64,000 nt of DNA, from NCBI GenBank assembly GCA_022823665.1, contig JAJEHN010000013.1, forward strand, positions 62,001 through 126,000, read 5' to 3'. The notes below the pieces were generated by a model. The model was not told the origin of the DNA and did no database searches. It saw only the letters and a list, made by a program, of their open reading frames with translations. Of this stretch, positions 27,163-35,089 are shown piece after piece. Position 1 is the first letter of the stretch, and every line of letters begins with the position of its first letter. Source of the stretch: Thermoanaerobaculia bacterium (lineage in GTDB: Bacteria; Acidobacteriota; Thermoanaerobaculia; Multivoradales; Multivoraceae). The translations under genes and the position numbers were made by a program.

Positions 27163-28317
27163 ATGATCCGTTCGACCAACATCCGACCCAACCGACGCCT
27201 GCCCGGTCTCGCGCCCGTGCTGGCCGCCACCATCCTCCTCGGCCTTGGCGCCGACTCCCTCAAGGCGCAGCGGCCCTACCCGCCGGAGATGGAGAGAACG
27301 ACCTCCGAGGTCTACCGGACGGTAGGCGACGTCGAGCTCAGGATGTACTTCTGCAATCCCGAAGACCATTCCGCCGACGACCAGCGCCCGGCGATCGTCT
27401 TCTTCTTCGGCGGCGGCTGGAGAGCGGGTTCCCCGCAGCAGTTCCTGCCGCACTGCCGCTATCTCGCCGAACGCGGCATGGTCGCCGCGGTCGCCGACTA
27501 CCGGGTCGCGAGTCGGCACGGCGTGACGGCGCACGAATGCGTGGAGGACGCGAAGAGCGCCGTTCGCTGGCTGCGCGCGAACGCTGATCGCCTCGGCGTC
27601 GACGCCAACCGCATCGCCGCTGGCGGGGGCTCGGCAGGGGGTCACCTGGCGGCCGCCACCGCGACGCTGCCGGGCCACGATCCCGATCCCGACGGAGTGA
27701 GCCCCGTGCCCAACGCGCTGGTCCTGTTCAACCCGGCGACCGTCCTCGCTCCCGTCGATGGCGACCCGCTGCCGACGGAGGAGGAGCTGGAGCGTTTCGC
27801 GGCGCTCGAAGAGCGCTTCGGGGCGCCGCCTGAGTCGATGTCCCCGTTCCACCATCTGCGGGCCGGCCTGCCGCCCACCATCCTCTTCCACGGCCAGGCC
27901 GACGAGACCGTACCCCACAGCACCGCGGACCGATTCTGCCGCGGCCTGCGGGACCACAAGAACCGATGCGACTTCGTCAGCTACCACGACCAGGGCCACG
28001 GCTTCTTCAACTTCGGCCGGGGCGAGGACGGCGAGAACCGGAACAAGTGGTACGACGACACGGTCTCCCGCATGGACGGCTTCCTCTACTCCCTCGAGTG
28101 GCTCGATCCGAAGCCGAATCCCGACGGCACGCCGGGCGAACGCCTGACCTGGCAGGAGTCGCTCAGCAGGGCGCTCGGTTCCTCCGCGAAGGGCCTGCCG
28201 AGGACCGAGGAAGAACTGCAGGAGTTCGTCAAGACGCTGGGGAACCGGGAAGGTGAGAAAGACGACGACCCGGCGCCACCCGACGGCGGACAGACGGACC
28301 CGGACGGCGATCTCTAG
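27163..28317 (+). CDS. Secreted alpha/beta hydrolase (BD-FAE/carboxylesterase-like)
   Basis: 384 residues using the ATG at 27163, six bases after GAGAGG; a GTG two codons earlier is the alternative. A signal peptide ends near residue 38 (SLKAQRP). The oxyanion motif is FFGGGWRAG, where HGGGW is usual. The nucleophile lies in GGGSAGGHLAA near residue 163, the Asp in HGQADETVPH near residue 247 and the His in HDQGHGFFNF near residue 281, so the triad is complete. Enzymes of this group cleave acetyl, feruloyl or other esters, often on plant or algal polysaccharides. A charged tail of about 50 residues (EGEKDDDPAPPDGG) is unusual. Three bases separate it from the quinoprotein gene. Confidence 0.85.
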   Translation: MIRSTNIRPNRRLPGLAPVLAATILLGLGADSLKAQRPYPPEMERTTSEVYRTVGDVELRMYFCNPEDHSADDQRPAIVFFFGGGWRAGSPQQFLPHCRYLAERGMVAAVADYRVASRHGVTAHECVEDAKSAVRWLRANADRLGVDANRIAAGGGSAGGHLAAATATLPGHDPDPDGVSPVPNALVLFNPATVLAPVDGDPLPTEEELERFAALEERFGAPPESMSPFHHLRAGLPPTILFHGQADETVPHSTADRFCRGLRDHKNRCDFVSYHDQGHGFFNFGRGEDGENRNKWYDDTVSRMDGFLYSLEWLDPKPNPDGTPGERLTWQESLSRALGSSAKGLPRTEEELQEFVKTLGNREGEKDDDPAPPDGGQTDPDGDL

Positions 28318-28320
28318 CGC

Positions 28321-30348
28321 ATGATCCCGCGCCCCGAGATCCGACGGCGCCTCGTCGCCGTTTCCCTGACCGCGGCCGGCGCCGCGGCCGCGGCCCATGC
28401 CCAGGCAGCCGCGGACCTGAGGCCTGCCTCAGCCAGCGCCGCAGAAACACAGCCCGCCGGCGAGTGGCACAACTACGCCGCGGACAGCCACAGCAGCAAG
28501 TACTCGCCTCTCGACCAGATCGACCGCGACAACGTCCATCAGCTCGAGGTCGCCTGGCGCTGGAAGTCGATCGACTACGGGATCGCAGCCCGCCACGAGG
28601 GCGTCATTCCGCCCTTCGTGTTCCAGAACACGCCGATGATGCGCGACGGACGGGTGCTGGTCGCGACCGGCCTGGCCGCGGCCGCGCTCGACCCCGCCAG
28701 CGGCGAGATCCTGTGGACCTACGATCCGTTCGAGGACGAACAGCCACGGAACATGGGCCGCGGCTCCGTCCGCGGCGGCGTGACCTGGAGCGACGGAGAC
28801 AGGCACCGGCTCTTCTTCACCGGCAACGGCCGGCTCACCGCTCTCGACGCGGACACGGGCACCCTCGACCCCGACTTTGGCGACGGCGGGCGCGCCGACA
28901 TGCTCGACGTCGGCAGCGGCGTGACGCGCCGCCAGTACTTCTGGACATCGGCGCCTGTCGTGTGCGGCGATTCGATCGTGGTCGGAGAGTCCACGTCCGA
29001 CGCCTGGTCGCGACGCAAGAACCCGCCGGGAATGATCCGCGGCTACGATGCGCGCTCCGGGGCCCTGCGCTGGCGTTTCAACATCATCCCCGAGCCGGAC
29101 GAGTTCGGATTCGACACCTGGGACAGCCCCGAAGCGGCCGAGGCCGGCGCCGCCAACGTCTGGACCTGGATCAGTTGCGACCAGGAACTGGGCATCGCCT
29201 ACGCGGCAACCAGCACTCCGAGCAACGACTGGTACGGCGGCCACCGCCCGGGAAAGGGCCTGTTCGCCGAATCGATCCTCGCTCTCGACGCCGGAACCGG
29301 CGAGCGGCGCTGGCACTTCCAGGCCGTACACCACGGTCTCTGGGACTATGACTTCCCTGCGGCGCCCGTGCTCGCGGACATCGTCGTCGACGGCAAGCCG
29401 ATCAGGGCGCTCGCCCAGCCCTCGAAGCAGGCGTTCCTCTACGTTCTGGACCGCCAGACGGGCGAACCCGTCTGGCCGATCGTCGAACTGCCGGTGCCGG
29501 CGTCCGAGGTGCCCGGCGAGCAGGCCTGGCCGACCCAGCCGCACCCGACCTGGCCTCTCCCCTACGATCTGCAGGGACTCGCCATCGACGACCTGATCGA
29601 CTTCACGCCCGAACTGCGCGCGATGGCGATCGAGTACGTCTCGCAGTACCGGATCGGCCCGATCTTCCAGCCGCCGACCCTGATGGACGGTTCAGAAGAA
29701 GCGCTGCCAACGATCCAGGTGCCCGGGCCCGTAGGCGGCACCAACTGGAACGGCGCGGCGCTCGACCCGGAAACGAACGTCCTCTACCTGCCGTCGGTGA
29801 CCGTGCCCGGGATCATGGGCCTTCGACCCCCGCCCGATCCCGGCCGCTCCAACCTTCGCTATCGAGTCGATCTGAGTGAAGCGGACGGCTACCGCTGGGT
29901 CACGCTGCCGAACGGCCTGCCGATCACCAAGCCGCCCTACGGCCGGCTGACCGCGATCGACCTGGACACCGGGGAGCACCTCTGGATGGTCCCGAACGGC
30001 GACGGCCCTCGCGATCACCCCGCGCTCGCCCACCTGAACCTGCCGCCCCTCGGCCAGCAGGGTCGGGTCTCCGCCCTGGTCACGAAGACCCTCGTGTTCC
30101 TGGCCGACGGATCGGACGTCATGGTCGTCCAGCCCGAGGGCGCGGGCAGCCGCAAGTTCAGGGCCTTCGACAAGGGAACCGGCGACGTGGTCTGGGAAAC
30201 CGAGCTTCCGGCCGGCGTGAGCGGCGCACCGATGACCTACCTCCACGAAGGGCGCCAGTACATCGTGATGGCGCTCAGCGGCACGGACTTCGAGAACGAG
30301 TTGCTGGCCCTGGCGCTTCCCGAATCCGCGGTGGCCGCGGCCCCCTGA
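28321..30348 (+). CDS. PQQ-dependent quinoprotein dehydrogenase (glucose-dehydrogenase type)
   Basis: 675 residues with a Sec signal (about 1-30). Eight-bladed propeller repeats are visible, e.g. WHNYAADSHSSKYSPLDQI near the start, LDPASGEILWTYDP, LDAGTGERRWHFQAVHHGLW and IDLDTGEHLWMVPNG. The segment VHHGLWDYDFPAAPVL is characteristic of the membrane-type glucose dehydrogenase group, as is GGTNWNGAALDPETNVLY near residue 470. No haem CxxCH is seen, so electrons should go to quinone or to another carrier. It would oxidise a sugar or alcohol in the periplasm. It follows the esterase by three bases, suggesting a joint role in using released sugars or alcohols. No PQQ synthesis genes are in the window. 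Confidence 0.88.
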   Translation: MIPRPEIRRRLVAVSLTAAGAAAAAHAQAAADLRPASASAAETQPAGEWHNYAADSHSSKYSPLDQIDRDNVHQLEVAWRWKSIDYGIAARHEGVIPPFVFQNTPMMRDGRVLVATGLAAAALDPASGEILWTYDPFEDEQPRNMGRGSVRGGVTWSDGDRHRLFFTGNGRLTALDADTGTLDPDFGDGGRADMLDVGSGVTRRQYFWTSAPVVCGDSIVVGESTSDAWSRRKNPPGMIRGYDARSGALRWRFNIIPEPDEFGFDTWDSPEAAEAGAANVWTWISCDQELGIAYAATSTPSNDWYGGHRPGKGLFAESILALDAGTGERRWHFQAVHHGLWDYDFPAAPVLADIVVDGKPIRALAQPSKQAFLYVLDRQTGEPVWPIVELPVPASEVPGEQAWPTQPHPTWPLPYDLQGLAIDDLIDFTPELRAMAIEYVSQYRIGPIFQPPTLMDGSEEALPTIQVPGPVGGTNWNGAALDPETNVLYLPSVTVPGIMGLRPPPDPGRSNLRYRVDLSEADGYRWVTLPNGLPITKPPYGRLTAIDLDTGEHLWMVPNGDGPRDHPALAHLNLPPLGQQGRVSALVTKTLVFLADGSDVMVVQPEGAGSRKFRAFDKGTGDVVWETELPAGVSGAPMTYLHEGRQYIVMALSGTDFENELLALALPESAVAAAP

Positions 30349-30375
30349 CCGCCGGCAACACGCCCCGTACACCGG

Positions 30376-31818
30376 ATGAACCTGCGCGCCGTCTCCGGTC
30401 TGGTCGGGCGGCTCCTCCTGCTGCTGGCCGGGGCGCAGTTGATCCCCTTCCTCTTCGCCATCTGGCACGGCGAAGACCGGCCCGCGGCGGCACTCGGAGG
30501 GTCGCTGATCGTCAGCGCGCTGGCCGGCGCGGTCGCTCACTGGTGGGGCAAGCCGCACGAGAAGATCTACCGGCGCGAAGCGACCCTGGTGGTGGTCGGC
30601 GCCTACATCCTGGCCTCCTTCTTCGGCGCTCTCCCCTACCTGCTGAGCGGCGAGATCGCGGACCCGGCCTCCGCCCTGTTCGAGTCCGCCTCCGGATTCA
30701 CCACGACCGGCGCCTCGATCCTGACCGACATCGAGCTGCTGAGTCCGAGCATCCTGCTCTGGCGCGGCCTCACCCAGTGGCTGGGCGGCATGGGAATCCT
30801 GCTCCTGTTCGTCGCCCTGTTCCCCAGCCTGGGCCCGGGCGCACGCCTGCTCTACCGCCTGGAGGTGCCGGGGCCGACCCAGGACATGTTCCAGCCCCAG
30901 GTCCAGAAGACGGCGACCGTGCTGTGGCGCATCTACGTCGGCCTCACCGTCGTCCTCATCCTGTTCCTGCTCGCCGGCGGCGCCACCCAGTACGAAGCGT
31001 TCTGCTACGCCTTCACGACGGTGTCGATCGGCGGCTTCGCCCCGTACAACGCCAGCGTTGCCGCCTTCGACTCCGCGTTCATCGAGTGGACGATCATCGT
31101 CTTCATGCTGATCGCGGGCATCAACTTCTCCCTGATCTTCGCGGTCCGGTCGCGGCCCAGCCAGCTCTACAAGGACGTCGAGTTCCGCGCCTACGTCTCG
31201 ATCGCCGCCGTGCTGGTGGCCCTGGTCACGCTGGACCGCTGGCGCAGCACGGACCTGCCGTTGCTGAAGGCGCTCCGGGAGGCCGCGTTCAACTCCGTAT
31301 CCCTGATGACGACGACCGGCTACACGACGAGGGACTACGACTCGTGGAGCGACACGTCGCGCACCCTGCTGCTGCTCGCCATGTTCGTCGGCGGCTGCGC
31401 CGGCTCGACCGCTGGCGGCGTCAAGGTCGGCCGGCTGGTCATGACGCTCAAGATGGCGCTGCGCGAAGTCCATCTCATGTTCAACCCGCGCCGGGTACTG
31501 GCGCTCTGGGTCGGCAAGCGAACGATCAGCGACCAGGTGGCGCGCAGCCTGGGCGGCTTCATGACCCTCTTCGCCTTCCTGTGGCTGGGAGTCGCCGCCA
31601 TCCTCGCCCTCGCGGGCAACGACATGGTGACCTCGCTGTCGTCCTCGCTGGCCTGCCTGTCGAACGTCGGCCCGGCGATGGGGGCGGCCGGCCCGTCGCT
31701 CAACTACGCCTTCTTCGCCGGCTGGGAGAAGCTGCTGCTGATCTTCCTGATGTGGCTGGGCCGACTCGAGATCGTCGCCGTCGCGGCGATCCTCCTGCCA
31801 GCGTTCTGGCGCCGTTGA
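30376..31818 (+). CDS. trkH: TrkH-family potassium uptake protein
   Basis: 480 residues, mostly membrane helices. The four selectivity-filter segments of the Trk/Ktr family are visible: SASGFTTTGASIL near residue 110, TTVSIGGFAPYNAS near 220, MTTTGYTTRDYDSW near 318 and LSNVGPAMGAAGPS near 435. The conserved FVGGCAGSTAGGVKVGR loop lies near residue 343. It forms the K+-translocating subunit in the inner membrane and normally needs a cytoplasmic TrkA partner, which is not in this window. It starts 27 bases after the quinoprotein gene and ends three bases from the convergent nitroreductase gene, so no terminator fits between them. Confidence 0.92.
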   Translation: MNLRAVSGLVGRLLLLLAGAQLIPFLFAIWHGEDRPAAALGGSLIVSALAGAVAHWWGKPHEKIYRREATLVVVGAYILASFFGALPYLLSGEIADPASALFESASGFTTTGASILTDIELLSPSILLWRGLTQWLGGMGILLLFVALFPSLGPGARLLYRLEVPGPTQDMFQPQVQKTATVLWRIYVGLTVVLILFLLAGGATQYEAFCYAFTTVSIGGFAPYNASVAAFDSAFIEWTIIVFMLIAGINFSLIFAVRSRPSQLYKDVEFRAYVSIAAVLVALVTLDRWRSTDLPLLKALREAAFNSVSLMTTTGYTTRDYDSWSDTSRTLLLLAMFVGGCAGSTAGGVKVGRLVMTLKMALREVHLMFNPRRVLALWVGKRTISDQVARSLGGFMTLFAFLWLGVAAILALAGNDMVTSLSSSLACLSNVGPAMGAAGPSLNYAFFAGWEKLLLIFLMWLGRLEIVAVAAILLPAFWRR

Positions 31819-31821
31819 GCC

Positions 31822-32412
31822 CTATTCGACGCGGCAGACGTCCTCGAACTCCGGCCGCGGCAGGCGCCCGAACAGGCCCTCGGGATCGCCGTAGCCGATC
31901 GAGCAGAGGAAGTTCGAGCGCACCGTCGTGCCGGGGAAGAACAGCTCGTCGCACTTCGCGTTGTCGAACCCCGACATCGGACCGCAGTCGAGGCCGAGCG
32001 AGCGCGCGGCCAGCATGAAGTAGGCGCCCTGCAGGGTTGCGTTCCTGAACGCCGTCACTTCGGCCAGCTCCGCGTTCGTGCGGAACATCTCGGCCATGCC
32101 CGGGTTGTGGGCGAAGAGCACGTCCATCTTCTCGAAGAAGGCCAGGTCGTAGCCCAGGATCGCGGTCGCCGGCGCCTGCCGGATCTTGTCCTGGTTGCCC
32201 GGCATGGCGATCGAAGCCAGCCGCTCCTTCGCTTCGTCGCTCACGGTGAAGACGACCCGCTGCGGCCAGCAGTTCGCGCTCGTCGGCCCCCACTTCATCA
32301 GGTCGTGGAGTTCCCGCAGGGTCTCCCGCGGCACGTCGCGCGGCAACCACCTGTTCTGGCTGCGGGCGTCCCGGAACAGGACGTCCATGGCTCCTTCGTC
32401 GATCCTTGGCAT
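31822..32412 (-). CDS. rutE: RutE-like malonic semialdehyde reductase (nitroreductase family)
   Basis: 196 residues, the same length as known RutE. Family-specific segments are LMKWGPTSANCWPQRVVF near residue 36, MAEMFRTNAELAEVTAFRN in the middle, GLDCGPMSGFDNAKCDELFF near residue 140 and IGYGDPEGLFGRLPR near the end. RutE binds FMN and reduces malonic semialdehyde to 3-hydroxypropionate in pyrimidine breakdown; close relatives reduce nitro compounds. No other rut genes are nearby, so the substrate here could differ. The ATG at 32412 follows a GGAGGAACGCC ribosome site. A longer reverse frame upstream has no support. Confidence 0.88.
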   Translation of the reverse strand: MPRIDEGAMDVLFRDARSQNRWLPRDVPRETLRELHDLMKWGPTSANCWPQRVVFTVSDEAKERLASIAMPGNQDKIRQAPATAILGYDLAFFEKMDVLFAHNPGMAEMFRTNAELAEVTAFRNATLQGAYFMLAARSLGLDCGPMSGFDNAKCDELFFPGTTVRSNFLCSIGYGDPEGLFGRLPRPEFEDVCRVE

Positions 32413-32467
32413 GGCGTTCCTCCGGCGGCGGATGTTAGCCGCAGGTTCCTCGAGCGATGGCGCGGGC

Positions 32468-34039
32468 TCAGTCGGTCGCCGGCACGCGCCGGAACAGCGA
32501 CCCCACATGGGCCTCGGGCAGCGGCTTCGTCGCCAGCGACACGGCCGCGGTGCAGCCCATCGCGAACAGTCCGGCGAGCGCCGCGCAGGAAGTCGGGTTC
32601 GGCGCCTCACCGTGCAGCCAGGAGAACACCGGGTGCAGGAAGCTGCCCTCGAACCAGGCCGGATCGATGACGCCGGTGTGGAGGATCAGGAAGGAGCTCA
32701 AACCGACGATCAACCCCGTGTAGGCGCCGGTACGCGTCACGCCGCTCCACAGCGCGCCGAGCACGAGCGGACCCGCGAACGCCGCCATCATGCCGCCGTT
32801 CCCGGTCCAGACCAGGATCGCGATGTTCATGTCCATCAGCATCCAGGCCATCGTCACGCAGACGACCATGACGCCCACGGTCGCCCAGCGGCTGATGACC
32901 AGCACCCGCCGGTCGAGCTGCTCCTCGCTGAGGTGCGAGTGGAAGCGCGGCGCGATCGTCCGCCGGTAGAGATCGTTCGCCACGATCTGGGACGACGACA
33001 CGACGAGTCCATCCGCCGTCGACATGACCGCCGACAGGATGCCGACGCCGATCAGCGCGGCCAGCCAGGCCGGGAAGAGCTCGATGAACAGTGCCGGCAG
33101 CGCCTCGTTCGGGGTCGATCCCTCTTCGTACAGGCGGCCGCCGAGCACCGCCCGCGCCAGGGCGCCGCCGAGGCCGAGCATGCCCAGGGTGACGCCGAAG
33201 ACGGAAGCGAAGCGAAGGAAGGTGAAACGCGACTTGCCCGTCTTGAGCGCCCAGATCTTGTTGCCGATGTGCGGCAGCAGTCCGAGCGGAATGTGGGCCA
33301 GCAGCACCGCCAACTGCGACCACCAGGAGTGGTAGAGCGGCGTCGAGCGGTTGATCCAGCCGACCTGGTTCGGGTCCTGTCCGCGAATGCTCGAGATGAC
33401 CGTTCCGAAGCCGCCGTCCAGGCCGGCGCCGAAGAGGAAAAGGAGGATGACCAGCACGCCGATCAGCAGCATCAGGAAGCCCTGGACGCCGTCGGTGAGG
33501 ATGTCCGCGTGGGCGCCGCCCAGAGACACGTAGACCATCAGCACGACGGCCGTGATCCCGAGCGCCCAGGCCGGCGAAAGCCCGAGCATCGTCTCGAACA
33601 TGACCAGGCCCGACAGGAGCTGGCCCGCCAGGTAGAAGAACAGGAGCAGGGACGCGACGGTGACGATCACGCGAATGCCGTCCGACTGGTAGCGGTCCCC
33701 CAGAAACTCGGGGATCGAACGCGAGCCGAACCGGTCGCCAACGTTCGCCACCAGCCGCATGCAGATCAGCACGCCGAGATAGACGCCGGCCGGGTAGAGG
33801 ACCGCCGACAGCAGGGCCGCCGTCCCGTGTTCGTAGGCGAGCCCCGGGAACCCCAGGAACGTCGCGCCGCTCGCGGTCGTTGCGGCGAAGGCGAGGGCGA
33901 GGAAGAAAGGGCCGTAGGCGGCCCGCGCGGTCGCGAAATCGTCGGCGCCATGAACCCGGTTCCGGCCGATCAGCCCGAAGGCCAGCATGCCGCCCATGTA
34001 GACGGCCAGGAACAGCCAGGACCAGACGATCAAGCTCAT
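32468..34039 (-). CDS. Sodium:solute symporter (SSS family)
   Basis: 523 residues with about 13 hydrophobic helices. The family pattern is clear: an N-terminal helix (LIVWSWLFLAVYMGGMLAFG), FALAAATTASG-like TTASGATFLGFPGLAYEHG near residue 60, RFGSRSIPEFLGDRY near residue 110, TDGVQGFLMLLIGVLVILL near residue 185 and SAVMSTADGLVVSSSQIVANDLY near residue 335, the last being the conserved Na2-site region. These transporters import sugars, amino acids, proline, pantothenate or nucleosides with Na+. The substrate cannot be told. It reads towards the RutE-like gene on the same strand with a 55-base gap and is divergent from the gene at 34220. Confidence 0.9.
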   Translation of the reverse strand: MSLIVWSWLFLAVYMGGMLAFGLIGRNRVHGADDFATARAAYGPFFLALAFAATTASGATFLGFPGLAYEHGTAALLSAVLYPAGVYLGVLICMRLVANVGDRFGSRSIPEFLGDRYQSDGIRVIVTVASLLLFFYLAGQLLSGLVMFETMLGLSPAWALGITAVVLMVYVSLGGAHADILTDGVQGFLMLLIGVLVILLFLFGAGLDGGFGTVISSIRGQDPNQVGWINRSTPLYHSWWSQLAVLLAHIPLGLLPHIGNKIWALKTGKSRFTFLRFASVFGVTLGMLGLGGALARAVLGGRLYEEGSTPNEALPALFIELFPAWLAALIGVGILSAVMSTADGLVVSSSQIVANDLYRRTIAPRFHSHLSEEQLDRRVLVISRWATVGVMVVCVTMAWMLMDMNIAILVWTGNGGMMAAFAGPLVLGALWSGVTRTGAYTGLIVGLSSFLILHTGVIDPAWFEGSFLHPVFSWLHGEAPNPTSCAALAGLFAMGCTAAVSLATKPLPEAHVGSLFRRVPATD

Positions 34040-34219
34040 TGGGAACGGCTGACCGTATCACCCGCCCACCACGCAGGTGGCGCGAGCTGACGCCACTCCT
34101 GAACCAGGCCGTGCGCCCGCCACCGGGCGCGCGGCTGGCACGAAACTGGCACACGAAACCGGCCACAGCCGTCCGCCGTACTGCTAGTACGCAGTCGACA
34201 ACCCCGGAGGTCATCTCCC

Positions 34220-35053
34220 ATGCGTCACGCCACCATCTTCCGAACTGCCGTCGTTGCCCTGTTGTTCTTCACCCTGCCGGCTCTCGCCGTGGCCGAAACT
34301 GTCCGTATCCCGGCAGGCACGACCGTCTACTGCGTCCTCGACGAGAGCCTCTCGACGAAGAAGAAATCAAGCAACTTCGTCCGGCCGGGAGACCGCGTCC
34401 GCGCCAAGGTCGCCGAGGACGTCGTGATCGACGGCCGCGTCGTCATCGAAGCGGGTACCGTGGTCTGGTCCGAAGTCAGCAAGGCCCGGCGGGCCAAGGT
34501 CGCCGGCATCCGGGGTCGACTCGAGGTCGAAGCCAACACCGTCGCCGCGGTGGACGACACGTCGATCCGCCTCGCCGGCGGCTACGACCGCTCCGGCAGG
34601 GGCCGCTTCGTGACCGCCGCGGTCCTGGCCAAGGTCATCGCCTGGCCCTTCATCCTGATCAAGGGCAAGCAGGCGCACCTGAGCCGCGGCGTCATCTTCG
34701 ACGCCCAGACCGCGGCTCCGGCCGAAGTGGACGTCGTGGCGGCGCGGGATCTCCCGGTTCTGCGCGCCGACATCCCGGGATTCGAAGTGAGCATCCCGTA
34801 CGACAGCATCGACCCCGAGGTCCGCCTCGCTACCCTGCCTCTCCAGTTCTACGGACTGGAAGCCGAAACCGACGAGGCCCACGTAAGCGCCGTCAACGGC
34901 CAGACGATTCGATGGATCGAGATCCACCTCGTCGACGGACTGGGCGAGGTCGACTTCCAGGAACTGGCCGAGCACTTCCGGCTCGGAATGAACCGGTTCA
35001 CCGTCACGGCGGAAGGCCAGAGCGTGAACGTGCTGCTGGAGTTCGAGTTCTAG
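34220..35053 (+). CDS. Secreted beta-rich protein of unknown function
   Basis: 277 residues from an ATG eight bases after GGAGGT. A Sec signal peptide ends near residue 25 (LAVAETV). The first half of the mature protein (about 26-130) reads IPAGTTVYCVLDESLSTKKK, then RPGDRVRAKVAEDVVIDGRV and EAGTVVWSEVSKARRAKVAG. This pattern of an instructive value, a reversible modifier and a conversion resembles the C-terminal barrel of VirB10/TrbI-type proteins and acidobacterial secreted domains of similar layout. The second half (about 150-277) shows no match. No catalytic motif is seen. It is probably periplasmic. It stands alone between the divergent symporter and the peptidase gene, 36 bases upstream of the latter. 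Confidence 0.72.
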   Translation: MRHATIFRTAVVALLFFTLPALAVAETVRIPAGTTVYCVLDESLSTKKKSSNFVRPGDRVRAKVAEDVVIDGRVVIEAGTVVWSEVSKARRAKVAGIRGRLEVEANTVAAVDDTSIRLAGGYDRSGRGRFVTAAVLAKVIAWPFILIKGKQAHLSRGVIFDAQTAAPAEVDVVAARDLPVLRADIPGFEVSIPYDSIDPEVRLATLPLQFYGLEAETDEAHVSAVNGQTIRWIEIHLVDGLGEVDFQELAEHFRLGMNRFTVTAEGQSVNVLLEFEF

Positions 35054-35089
35054 AGACAGAGCCGCCACCGGCTCCGCTACTGTTCGGGG

